Below are positions 50,581 to 62,144 of a DNA stretch of 64,000 nucleotides, piece after piece (the first letter of the stretch is position 1; each line of letters opens with the position of its first letter). The position numbers and the translations under genes were made by a program. The DNA is taken from positions 364,416,001 through 364,480,000 of the forward strand of contig NC_092340.1 of the NCBI RefSeq assembly GCF_046630445.1, read 5' to 3'. This DNA comes from Rutidosis leptorrhynchoides (taxonomy: Eukaryota > Streptophyta > Magnoliopsida > Asterales > Asteraceae). A model generated the notes under the pieces. The model was not told where the DNA came from. It was given only the letters and a program-made list of their open reading frames with translations, and searched no databases.

Positions 50581-52289
50581 GACATTTAATTTAGCAAATC
50601 CCCATGTGTCGAAGACCGATGTAAATGGCAAACTTTGGAACGAAAACATTTACAATAATCAACAAGATTCTTTCAATCAGTCACATGCTCAACTTTGGAA
50701 CATCATTAAAGCCAATCAAAAAATTATAGACAAGTTAGGAATTACTCAGGCTCAACAGATCCAACAGCAGGTCCAACATCAGACCCAACATCAGGCCATC
50801 AGGCTCAACAGCTGACCCAACAACAGGCCCAACAGCAGGCCCAATGTTTTTACGGTGATGCCGGCTGGCACATGGATACGGGTGCGTCTTCACATCTTAC
50901 CTCCTGTATTAATAATCTTAGTACTGTTTTTAATAATTGCAAATATTCATCAGTAGCCGTTGGTAACGGAAACACCATTCCCGTCACTAACACCGGCCAT
51001 AGCTTGTTACCCAATGTCCATCGACCGTTACATTTAAATAATGTACTTGTAACCCCTAACATCGTTAAAAATCTCATATCCGTTCGTCAATTTACTCGTG
51101 ATAATCTAGTTTCTGTTGAATTTGATCCTTTTGGTTTTTCCGTGAAAGATTATTTGACACATCGTCTACTTCTCCGATGTGATAGCACCGGGGATCTCTA
51201 CCCACTTACATCACCCAACTCTCACTCTTCTCAGCAGGCTCTTCTCATCAGTCCGGTTACATGGCATCAGCGTCTCGGACATCCCGGACATGATGCTTTC
51301 CGAAGACTCCTTTCTAATAAAGATATTATTTGTAATAAAACGCTGTCCCCCGTTCTTTGCCATGCCTGTCAGCTTGGCAAACACGTGCGACTCCTTTTTT
51401 CTGTTTCTAGTTCTAATGTTAATACTACTTTTGATATTATCCATTCGGATTTATGGACTTCTCCCGTACCTAGTCTTAGTGGTTTAAAATATTACACTAT
51501 TTTTCTTGATCGTTACTCGCATTATGTTTGGGTTTTCCCTTTACGCAATAAATCTGATGTACTTGCTACCTTTACTAATTTTCGCACATTTATTCGCACT
51601 CAATTTAAACGTGAAATAAAATCCTTCCAATGCGATAATGGGGGGGAATTCGATAACAACACCTTCCATCACCTTTTACAAACCAATGGTATTCAAATCC
51701 GCTTTTCTTGCCCTTACACATCCCAACAAAATGGGAAATCTGAACACATGCTCCGCACAATCAACAACCTCATACGCACACTTCTTTTTCAAGCTCACCT
51801 ACCACCAACCTACTGGGTTGAGGCCCTACATATGGCCGCCTATCTCCTTAACATACTCCCTTCTTCCGCAATACACAACGAAATTCCACACACTCGCCTA
51901 TTCCAACAAAAACCCGACTACACCACCCTACGCGTCTTCGGTTGCCTATGTTACCCACACCTACACACTACTCACAAATTAGAACCTCACTCTACTCCTT
52001 GAATCTTCCTAGGGTACCCTTCCAACCATCGGGGTTACCGGTGTCTCGACCTCACCACCAACAAAATCATTCTCTCCCGACATGTCACCTTCGATGAAAC
52101 CTCGCTCCCTTTCGGTTCCATGACACCCACTCAACCACCGTTATATGACTTTCTTGATCCACCCCCTAGTCTCTTCTCGCCATCCTTCCACCTATCAGCT
52201 CCGGAGACTCAGCCTCCTCCCTCTGAGGCTACCGCCACCACACCTACTCTGTCACCGGAGACTCAGCCTCCTCCTACTGAGGCTACTGC
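50581..52289 (+). pseudogene. Copia-3 gag-pol fragment (protease and integrase), interrupted by Tekay
   Basis: A short gag-like or leader piece (MTFNLANPHVSKTDVNGKLW, then a Gln-rich stretch) shifts frame into the protease WHMDTGASSHLTS (near 50863). Integrase follows, with H..H..C..C (WHQRLGHPGHD ... CHACQLGKH) and the DDE core (IIHSDLW, CDNGGEFD, QQNGKSE). A TGA at 52000-52002 stops the frame; beyond it FLGYPSNHRGYRC and a Pro/Thr-rich linker stay readable. At 52289 the young Tekay LTR cuts it off. RT and RNase H would lie past the right edge. Most of gag is missing, so it was already truncated or diverged at the left end. Confidence 0.8.
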
Positions 52290-55200
52290 TGTAGTGACCC
52301 GAACTTTTCCATGTTTATATATATTAATTGAGATTGATATTTACATGATTAAATGTTTCCAACATGTTAAGCAATCAAACTTGTTAAGACTTGATTAATT
52401 GAAATATGTTTCATATAGACAATTGACCACCCAAGTTGACCGGTGATTCACGAACGTTAAAACTTGTAAAAACTATATGATGACATATATATGGATATAT
52501 ATATAGTTAACATGATACTATGATAAGTAAACATATCATTAAGTATATTAACAATGAACTACATATGTAAAAACAAGACTACTAACTTAATGATTTTTAA
52601 ACGAGACATATATGTAACGATTATCGTTGTAAAGACATTTAATGTATATATATCATATTAAGAGATATTCATACATGATAATATCATGATAATATAATAA
52701 TTTAAAATCTCATTTGATATTATAAACATTGGGTTAACAACATTTAACAAGATCGTTAACCTAAAAGTTTCAAAACAACACTTACATGTAACGACTAACG
52801 ATGACTTAACGACTCAGTTAAAATGTATATACATGTAGTGTTTTAATATGTATTTATACACTTTTGAAAGACTTCAATACACTTATCAAAATACTTCTAC
52901 TTAACAAAAATGCTTACAATTACATCCTCGTTCAGTTTCATCAACAATTCTACTCGTATGCACCCGTATTCGTACTCGTACAATACACAGCTTTTAGATG
53001 TATGTACTATTGGTATATACACTCCAATGATCAGCTCTTAGCAGCCCATGTGAGTCACCTAACACATGTGGGAACCATCATTTGGCAACTAGCATGAAAT
53101 ATCTCATAAAATTACAAAAATATGAGTAATCATTCATGACTTATTTACATGAAAACAAAATAACATATCCTTTATATCTAATCCATACACCAACGACCAA
53201 AAACACCTACAAACACTTTCATTCTTCAATTTTCTTCATCTAATTGATCTCTCTCAAGTTCTATCTTCAAGTTCTAAGTGTTCTTCATAAATTCCAAAAG
53301 TTCTAGTTTCATAAAATCAAGAATACTTTCAAGTTTGCTAGCTCACTTCCAATCTTGTAAGGTGATCATCCAACCTCAAGAAATCTTTGTTTCTTACAGT
53401 AGGTTATCATTCTAATACAAGGTAATAATCATATTCAAACTTTGGTTCAATTTCTATAACTATAACAATCTTATTTTAAGTGATGATCTTACTTGAACTT
53501 GTTTTCGTGTCATGATTCTGCTTCAAGAACTTCGAGCCATCCAAGGATCCATTGAAGCTAGATCCATTTTTCTCTTTTCCAGTAGGTTTATCCAAGGAAC
53601 TTAAGGTAGTAATGATGTTCATAACATCATTCGATTCATACATATAAAGCTATCTTATTCGAAGGTTTAAACTTGTAATCACTAGAACATAGTTTAGTTA
53701 ATTCTAAACTTGTTCGCAAACAAAAGTTAATCCTTCTAACTTGACTTTTAAAATAAACTAAACACATGTTCTATATCTATATGATATGCTAACTTAATGA
53801 TTTAAAACCTGGAAACACGAAAAACACCGTAAAACCAGATTTACGCCGTCGTAGTAACACCGCGGGCTGTTTTGGGTTAGTTAATTAAAAACTATGATAA
53901 ACTTTGATTTAAAAGTTGTTATTCTGAGAAAATGATTTTTATTATGAACATGAAACTATATCCAAAAATTATGGTTAAACTCAAAGTGGAAGTATGTTTT
54001 CTAAAATGGTCATCTAGACGTCGTTCTTTCGACTGAAATGACTACCTTTACAAAAACGACTTGTAACTTATTTTTCCGACTATAAACCTATACTTTTTCT
54101 GTTTAGATTCATAAAATAGAGTTCAATATGAAACCATAGCAATTTGATTCACTCAAAACGGATTTAAAATGAAGAAGTTATGGGTAAAACAAGATTGGAT
54201 AATTTTTCTCATTTTAGCTACGTGAAAATTGGTAACAAATATATTCCAACCATAACTTAATCAACTTGTATTGTATATTATGTAATCTTGAGATACCATA
54301 GACACGTATACAATGTTTCGACCTATCATGTCGACACATCTATATATATTTCGGAACAACCATAGACACTCTATATGTGAATGTTGGAGTTAGCTATACA
54401 GGGTTGAGGTTGATTCCAAAATATGTATAGTTTGAGTTGTGATCAATACTGAGATACGTATACACTGGGTCGTGGATTGATTCAAGATAATATTTATCGA
54501 TTTATTTCTGTATATCTAACTGTGGACAACTAGTTATAGGTTACTAACGAGGACAGCTGACTTAATAAACTTAAAACATCAAAATATATTAAAAGTGTTG
54601 TAAATATATTTTGAACATACTTTGATATATATGTATATATTGTTATAGGTTCGTGAATCAACCAGTGGCCAAGTCTTACTTCCCGACGAAGTAAAAATCT
54701 GTGAAAGTGAGTTATAGTCCCACTTTTAAAATCTAATATTTTTGGGATGAGAATACATGCAGGTTTTATAAATGATTTACAAAATAGACACAAGTACGTG
54801 AAACTACATTCTATGGTTGAATTATCGAAATCGAATATGCCCCTTTTTATTAAGTCTGGTAATCTAAGAATTGGGGAACAGACACCCTAATTGACGCGAA
54901 TCCTAAAGATAGATCTATTGGGCCTAACAAACCCCATCCAAAGTACCGGATGCTTTAGTACTTCGAAATTTATATCATATCCGAAGGGTGTCCCGGAATG
55001 ATGGGGATATTCTTATATATGCATCTTGTTATTGTCGGTTACCAGGTGTTCACCATATGAATGATTTTTATCTCTATGTATGGGATGTGTATTGAAATAT
55101 GAAATCTTGTGGTCTATTGTTACGATTTGATATATATAGGTTAAACCTATAACTCACCAACATTTTTGTTGACGTTCAAAGCATGTTTATTCTCAGGTGA

Positions 55201-55540
55201 ATATTAAGAGCTTCCGCTGTTGCATACTAAAATAAGGACAAGATTTGGAGTCCATGTTTGTATGATATTGTGTAAAAACTGCATTCAAGAAACTGATTTC
55301 GATGTAACATATTTGTATTGTAAACCATTATGTAATGGTCGTGTGTAAACAGGATATTTTAGATTATCATTATTTGATAATCTACGTAAAGCTTTTTAAA
55401 CCTTTATTTATGAAATAAAGGTTATGGTTTGTTTTAAAAAGGAATGCAGTCTTTTAAAAACGTCTCATATAGAGGTCAAAACCTCGCAACGAAATCAATT
55501 AATATGGAACGTTTTTAATCAATAAGAACGGGACATTTCA
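52290..55540 (+). mobile_element. Tekay 5' LTR (3251 bp)
   Basis: TGTAGTGACCCG ... GGGACATTTCA. Same family as the solo LTR at 13986-17425. It contains a small open frame at 52864-53097 that also occurs in the 3' LTR and solo LTR. The palindromic stretch CGTAAAACC[A/G]GATTTACG lies near 53829-53846. Confidence 0.93.
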
Positions 55541-55542
55541 GT

Positions 55543-55554
55543 TGGTATCAGAGC
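55543..55554 (+). promoter_or_regulatory. Tekay primer-binding site, initiator tRNA-Met type
   Basis: TGGTATCAGAGC, two bases after the LTR end. Confidence 0.92.
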
Positions 55555-55749
55555 GTTGGTCTTAGAGAACCAGAAAATTTGCATTAGTGTGTCTTATCGA
55601 GTTTGTTAGGATGCATTAGTGAGTCTGGACTTCGACCGTGTTTTCTTTAAAAATGATTGCTTAACATTTTTGTTGGAAACTATATATTTTTAACATATGA
55701 ATATTATGTGATATATTAATCTCTTAACGTGTTTGATATTATGTGATAG

Positions 55750-56364
55750 ATGTCTACCTCTAGAACAAGTCCCATTGACTCACCTAATAATAATGAAGAG
55801 TCAAATGTAAATTGGAATGATTTGTGGACTGATTCACAAGTTCCCGAAGAGGAACCGGAAGAAGAGTCGGAACCGAAAGAAGAATCGGAACCGGAAGAAG
55901 AATCGGAACCGGATGAAGAAATAGAACCGGTGGGGGAAATAATAAAACGGTTAAGTAAAAGAAAATCCTCAACCAACCGACCAAAGTTAATTATGGTCAA
56001 TGGTGTTTCCGCCAAGGAAGCAAAATATTGGGAGGATTACCAATTCTCCGATGAATCGGATTCCGACGAGAATTCCGATGATGTTATAGAAATTACCCCA
56101 ACTGAATTTAAAAAGGCAAAAGAAAATAATAAGGGAAAGGGCATAAAAATAGAGAAATCTAATTCCAACCCCGATGAACTTTATATGTATCGTCAACCCC
56201 CGAAGTCCTTAAGTTGTAACAATGACCCGGGAACCTCTAAACCACCAGGTTTTTCTAAACCAATGTGGACAACGACGGCTCGTATTAGGGGAACATCATA
56301 TATCCCTAGAAACTTGGCAAAACAAACCAAAACCGAAGAAGAAGAAACGAGCGAGTCGGAATAA
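55750..56364 (+). CDS. Acidic repeat protein carried by the Tekay element, function unknown
   Basis: 204 residues from ATG 55750 to TAA 56364. Residues ~34-60 are imperfect repeats of E-E-S-E-P (18-nt DNA repeat). A basic patch follows (IIKRLSKRKSSTNRPK), then a Ser/Asp/Glu stretch (~98-118), a Lys-rich stretch (FKKAKENNKGKGIKIEK) and a C-terminal ARIRGTSYIPRNLAKQ. I recognise no domain. The alternating acidic and basic blocks suggest a disordered protein that may bind nucleic acid or histones; that is inference. It lies between PBS and gag, where most chromoviruses have no gene. It has no in-frame defect. Confidence 0.65.
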   Translation: MSTSRTSPIDSPNNNEESNVNWNDLWTDSQVPEEEPEEESEPKEESEPEEESEPDEEIEPVGEIIKRLSKRKSSTNRPKLIMVNGVSAKEAKYWEDYQFSDESDSDENSDDVIEITPTEFKKAKENNKGKGIKIEKSNSNPDELYMYRQPPKSLSCNNDPGTSKPPGFSKPMWTTTARIRGTSYIPRNLAKQTKTEEEETSESE

Positions 56365-56502
56365 GATAGTTGTATTCGTGTGGTGTAATATATGTAATAT
56401 AGTGTTCTTATGCTTTATGATATATGTAAAAATTGCTTGTATTAATAAGTATTTTTTTTTATGAAACTAACTCTTGTCTATTTTACAGTTTAAAAACACA
56501 AA

Positions 56503-57187
56503 ATGGATAGACAACCCAATATTTTAAGAGACCTACCCGGAGACATGATTGATGAAATCTTGTCTAGAGTCGGCCAGAATTCTTCGGCACAACTATTTAA
56601 GGCGAGATCAGTTTGTAAGACATTCGAAGAACGTTCCAAGAATGTCTTGGTTTATAAGAGACTTTCGTTTGAAAGATGGGGGATATCACATTGGGAAACC
56701 CATAAGTTACGATGTGTTTACTTTGACGCATATATTGCGGGGAACCCAAATGCTATTTTACGCAACGGGTTAAGAAATTATTTTGACTCAATATATCCGA
56801 ATATTGGACTTCGTGATTTAGAAAAAGCGGCTAACATGCAACATAAAGAAGCATGTTATGCTTACGGATTAGTAATGTTCGCTTCTCACCAAAGTGAGAA
56901 CAAGAACATCGGGCTACAACTATTAAACAAAACGTTTCCACAAGTGACGGAGTCGGTAATTGGGGTAAGAAATGAGGTTTTTTAGATTATTACGGGACTG
57001 TTGGACATTACGTAACCCTCGTCCCTTTGATGACGTTACAACACGCTGTCTTATCAACGGCCATAACGGTTATGTTGCAAAAGACCAAGGATGGGAAGTA
57101 GTCCTAGTAAAACCAGAATGCATGACTTGTTTCTGGACGTATGAATTACGTGTCTTTATTGCCTTTGCCGAACGACGTGTGTACTAG
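56503..57187 (+). CDS. F-box protein (At2g35280/At1g67623-like) carried by the Tekay element
   Basis: From ATG 56503 the frame gives 160 residues. The F-box is near the N-terminus: LPGDMIDEILSRVGQ, then LFKARSVCKTFEER and VYKRLSFERW. A central block GNPNAILRNGLRNYF ... LEKAANMQHKEACYAYGLVM follows; this pairing (F-box, then a G-N-P-E-A-L-like and Sel1-like segment) is that of plant At2g35280-type F-box proteins. The frame stops at 56985 at a T6 run. One base fewer there continues it as FRLLRDCWTLRNP ... CMTCFWTYELRVFIAF to 57187, the Cys-rich end expected of the family. F-box proteins are substrate adaptors of SCF ubiquitin ligases. The run suggests a slip, an assembly error or a frameshift site. 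An acceptor-like TCTATTTTACAG precedes the ATG. I infer capture of a host gene. Confidence 0.75.
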
Positions 57188-57379
57188 CTAGAATTGTCTT
57201 CACAACTATCTTGTATCAATGTTATTGTGTGCTATATTTCATGCTTTATGTAAAATAAGCGGTATTGTAAGTTTGTAAAATATTGTATAAAAGTTTGAAC
57301 GCGAAATATTATTACAATCAGTTTTTCATATAGAATTGTAGTAGTTGAATTGTATATTAGCTACTAAGTATGAACTTAA

Positions 57380-57396
57380 CGGGTAGGTACTACCCG
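57380..57396 (+). repeat. Internal PPT copy forming a perfect hairpin
   Basis: CGGGTAGGTACTACCCG: 7-bp perfect stem, GTA loop. With the preceding TTAA it repeats the PPT at 62131-62144 (TAACGGGTAGGTAC). LARD-1 has the counterpart at 41831-41847. Confidence 0.8.
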
Positions 57397-57528
57397 AATT
57401 TAAACTTATAAAACGCTAATATGAAGAAAAAGCTTTTATAAATGAGTTCATATTATGCTACGAAATACTATTAACTACTCTTAATATTCTGTATGATTAA
57501 CTTGTTCCATTTAACTATTTTGAAGGAA

Positions 57529-58362
57529 ATGGCACCGACTACTCGACACACCGTGAATATGAATGAAGAGGAATTCCGTACTTTTCTAGCTTCAAACATA
57601 GCCGCAGTACAGGCTGCGCTACATACCAACAATAACCTTGGATCTAGCAGTACAGGAAATCGTGTAGGATGCACCTACAAAGAATTCACTGCCTGCAAAC
57701 CTTTGGAATTTGATGGAACCGAAGGACCGATCGGATTGAAACGGTGGACCGAGAAGGTTGAATCGGTGTTTGCCATAAGTAAGTGTACTGAAGAGGACAA
57801 AGTGAAGTACGCTACGCATACCTTCACAGGTTCTGCGTTAACATGGTGGAATACCTATCTAGAGCAAGTGGGACAAGATGATGCGTACGCACTACCGTGG
57901 TCAGCATTCAAGCACTTGATGAACGAGAAGTACCGTCCCAGAACCGAGGTCAATAAGCTCAAGACAGAACTTAGAGGGTTACGAACCCAAGGATTTGATA
58001 TTACCACGTACGAAAGACGATTCACAGAATTGTGCCTATTGTGTCCGGGAGCATTCGAAGATGAGGAAGAGAAGATCGACGCGTTTGTGAAAGGATTACC
58101 GGAAAGAATCCAAGAAGATATAAGTTCACACGAGCCCGCCTCCATACAACAGGCATGTAGAATGGCTCACAAACTAGTGAACCAGATTGAAGAAAGAATT
58201 AAAGAACAGACTGCTGAAGAGGCCAATGTGAAGCAAGTCAAAAGAAAGTGGGAGGAAAACGGTGATAAGAATCACCAATACAACAACAACAGCAATTACA
58301 ACAATAATCGCAACAATTATCCCAACAATCGCAACATCAATCGCAACTACAACAAACGGCCC

Positions 58363-58393
<31 letters not shown>

Positions 58394-59049
58394 GCAACTA
58401 CAACAATCATCCCAACAACAATAATAACCGCAACAACAACAACAATCAGAAGCAGCTATGCCAAAGGTGTGAAAAGAATCACTCGGGGTTCTGCACCAAA
58501 TTTTGCAACAAGTGTAAAAGAAATGGTCATAGCGCGGCGAAGTGTGAGGTCTACGGACCAGGGGTTAATAGAACGAAAGGAACAAATGGTGTCGGAACGA
58601 GTAATGGCGGAGCAAGTAGTGTCGGAGCAAGTTATGCCAATGTAGTTTGTTATAAATGTGGAAAACCAGGCCACATTATTAGAAATTGCCCGAACCAGGA
58701 GAACACGAATGGACAAGGACGTGGAAGAGTTTTCAATATTAATGCGGTAGAGGCACAGGAAGACCCGGAGCTTGTTACGGGTACGTTTCTTATTGACAAT
58801 AAATCTGCTTACGTTTTATTTGATTCGGGTGCGGATAGAAGCTATATGAGTAGAGATTTTTGTGCTAAATTAAGATGTCCATTGACGCCTTTGGATAGTA
58901 AATTTTTACTCGAATTAGCAAATGGTAAATTAATTTCAGCAGATAATATATGTCGGAATCGAGAAATTAAACTGGTTAGCGAAACATTTAAGATTGATTT
59001 GATACCAGTAGAGTTAGGGAGTTTTGATGTGATAATCGGTATGGACTAG
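57529..59049 (+). CDS. Tekay gag and protease
   Basis: The conserved start is MAPTTRHTVNMNEEEF at 57529; an upstream in-frame Met at 57493 is less likely. The retrotransposon gag core follows (PLEFDGTEGPIGLKRWTEK ... FTGSALTWWNTYL ... FKHLMNEKYRP). An Asn-rich linker (~residues 245-305) precedes Cys-rich knuckles (CQRCEKNHSGFC, CNKCKRNGHSAAKC) and a CCHC knuckle CYKCGKPGHIIRNC near residue 374. The aspartic protease has DSGA near residue 432. TAG at 59047-59049 replaces the Trp of the usual GMDWL motif at the protease-RT border. It would make the particle protein and protease alone. Confidence 0.93.
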
Positions 59050-60732
59050 TTGAAAGAAGTGAAAGCGGAGATCGTTTGTTACAAAAATGCAATTCGCATT
59101 ATACGAGAAAAAGGAAAACCCTTAATGGTGTACGGAGAAAAGGGCAACACGAAGCTACATCTTATTAGTAATTTGAAGGCACAAAAACTAATAAGAAAAG
59201 GTTGCTATGCTGTTCTAGCACACGTCGAGAAAGTACAAACTGAAGAAAAGAGCATCAATGATGTTCCCATTGCAAAAGAATTTCCCGATGTATTTCCGAA
59301 AGAATTACCGGGATTACCCCCACATCGATCCGTTGAATTTCAAATAGATCTTGTACCAGGAGCTGCACCAATAGCTCGTGCTCCTTACAGACTCGCACCC
59401 AGCGAGATGAAAGAACTGCAAAGCCAATTACAAGAACTTTTAGAGCGTGGTTTCATTCGACCAAGCACATCACCATGGGGAGCTCCTGTTTTGTTTGTCA
59501 AGAAGAAAGATGGTACATTCAGGTTGTGCATCGACTACCGAGAGTTGAACAAACTTATCATCAAGAACCGCTACCCACTACCGAGAATCGACGACTTATT
59601 TGATCAACTACAAGGCTCGTCTGTTTATTCAAAGATTGACTTACGTTCCGGGTATCATCAAATGCGGGTGAAAGAAGATGATATTCCAAAGACTGCTTTC
59701 AGAACACGTTACGGTCATTACGAGTTTATGGTCATGCCGTTTGGTTTAACTAATGCACCAGCTGTGTTCATGGACCTTATGAACCGAGTGTGTGGACCAT
59801 ACCTTGACAAGTTTGTCATTGTTTTCATTGATGACATACTTATTTACTCAAAGAATGACCAAGAACACGGTGAACATTTGAGAAAGGTGTTAGAAGTATT
59901 GAGGAAGGAAGAATTGTACGCTAAGTTTTCAAAGTGTGCATTTTGGTTGGAAGAAGTTCAATTCCTCGGTCACATAGTGAACAAAGAAGGTATTAAGGTG
60001 GATCCGGCAAAGATAGAAACTGTTGAAAAGTGGGAAACCCCGAAAACTCCGAAACACATACGCCAGTTTTTAGGACTAGCTGGTTACTACAGAAGGTTCA
60101 TCCAAGACTTTTCCAGAATAGCAAAACCCTTGACTGCATTAACGCATAAAGGGAAGAAATTTGAATGGAATGATGAACAAGAGAAAGCGTTTCAGTTATT
60201 GAAGAAAAAGCTAACTACGGCACCTATATTGTCATTGCCTGAAGGGAATGATGATTTTGTTATTTATTGTGATGCATCAAAGCAAGGTCTCGGTTGTGTA
60301 TTAATGCAACGAACGAAGGTGATTGCTTATGCGTCTAGACAATTGAAGATTCACGAACAAAATTATACGACGCATGATTTGGAATTAGGCGTGGTTGTTT
60401 TTGCATTAAAGACTTGGAGGCACTACTTATATGGGGTCAAAAGTATTATATATACCGACCACAAAAGTCTTCAACACATATTTAATCAGAAACAACTGAA
60501 TATGAGGCAGCGTAGGTGGATTGAATTATTGAATGATTACGACTTTGAGATTCGTTACCACCCGGGGAAGGCAAATGTGGTAGCCGATGCCTTGAGCAGG
60601 AAGGACAGAGAACCCATTCGAGTAAAATCTATGAATATAATGATTCATAATAACATTACTACTCAAATAAAGGAGGCGCAACAAGGAGTTTTAAAAGAGG
60701 GAAATTTAAAGGATGAAATACCCAAAGGATAG
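59050..60732 (+). pseudogene. Tekay reverse transcriptase and RNase H
   Basis: Same frame as gag after the amber stop: [10 protein letters not shown], then RT ([40 protein letters not shown], catalytic FIDDILIYS near 59825, [21 protein letters not shown]-like block) and RNase H ([33 protein letters not shown]). All catalytic residues appear present. It ends in TAG at 60730-60732, where [10 protein letters not shown] follows in frame; a Trp is expected. Without readthrough it is not expressed from gag. Confidence 0.92.
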
Positions 60733-62109
60733 GAGAAGCATCTTAATATTCGGGAAGACGGAACCCGGTATAGGGCTGAAAGGATTTGGGTACCAAAATT
60801 TGGAGATATGAGAGAAATGGTACTTAGAGAAGCTCATAAAACCAGATACTCAATACATCCTGGAACGGGGAAGATGTACAAGGATCTTAAGAAACATTTT
60901 TGGTGGCCGGGTATGAAAGCCGATATTGCTAAATACGTAGGAGAATGTTTGACGTGTTCTAAGGTCAAAGCTGAGCATCAGAAACCATCAGGTCTACTTC
61001 AACAACCCGAAATCCCGGAATGGAAATGGGAAAACATTACCATGGATTTCATCACTAAATTGCCAAGGACTGCAAGTGGTTTTGATACTATTTGGGTAAT
61101 AGTTGATCGTCTCACCAAATCAGCACACTTCCTACCAATAAGAGAAGATGACAAGATGGAGAAGTTAGCACGACTGTATTTGAAGGAAGTCGTCTCCAGA
61201 CATGGAATACCAATCTCTATTATCTCTGATAGGGATGGCAGATTTATTTCAAGATTCTGGCAGACATTACAGCAAGCATTAGGAACTCGTCTAGACATGA
61301 GTACTGCCTATCATCCACAAACTGATGGGCAGAGCGAAAGGACAATACAAACGCTTGAAGACATGCTACGAGTATGTGTTATTGATTTCGGAAACAGTTG
61401 GGATCGACATCTACCGTTAGCAGAATTTTCCTACAACAACAGCTACCATTCAAGCATTGAGATGGTGCCGTTTGAAGCACTTTATGGTAGAAAGTGCAGG
61501 TCTCCGATTTGTTGGAGTGAAGTGGGGGATAGACAGATTACGGGTCCGGAGATTATACAAGAAACTACCGAGAAGATCATCCAAATTCAACAACGGTTGA
61601 AAACCGCCCAAAGTCGACAAAAGAGCTACGCTGACATTAAAAGAAAAGATATAGAATTTGAAATTGGAGAGATGGTCATGCTTAAAGTTGCACCTTGGAA
61701 AGGCGTTGTTCGATTTGGTAAACGAGGGAAATTAAATCCAAGGTATATTGGACCATTCAAGATTATTGATCGTGTCGGACCAGTAGCTTACCGACTTGAG
61801 TTACCTCAACAACTCGCGGCTATACATAACACTTTCCACGTCTCGAATTTGAAGAAATGTTTTGCTAAAGAAGATCTCACTATTCCGTTAGATGAAATCC
61901 AAATCAACGAAAAACTTCAATTCATCGAAGAACCCGTCGAAATAATGGATCGTGAGGTTAAAAGACTTAAGCAAAACAAGATACCAATTGTTAAGGTTCG
62001 ATGGAATGCTCGTAGAGGACCCGAGTTCACCTGGGAGCATGAAGATCAGATGAAGAAGAAATACCCGCATCTATTTCCAGAAGATTCATCAACACCTTCA
62101 ACAGCTTAA
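60733..62109 (+). pseudogene. Tekay integrase with C-terminal chromodomain
   Basis: Continues the same frame. Zinc-binding H-H-C-C ([11 protein letters not shown] ... [11 protein letters not shown]), catalytic DDE ([26 protein letters not shown]), then the GPY/F-like block ([20 protein letters not shown]) and a chromodomain-like tail ([10 protein letters not shown] ... [19 protein letters not shown], about 61940-62060). The chromodomain marks it as a chromovirus, which in this family steers insertion to particular chromatin. It ends TAA at 62109, 22 bp before the PPT core. Confidence 0.92.
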
Positions 62110-62130
62110 AATTTCGGGACGAAATTTATT

Positions 62131-62144
62131 TAACGGGTAGGTAC
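62131..62144 (+). promoter_or_regulatory. Tekay polypurine tract
   Basis: TAACGGGTAGGTAC directly before the 3' LTR. The same tract marks LARD-1 (38724-38737) and LARD-2 (6491-6504). Confidence 0.85.

Noticed and set aside
61888-62070. Minus-strand ORFs under the Tekay and Copia-2 pol genes
   Set aside because: Reverse shadows of strongly recognisable plus-strand domains.
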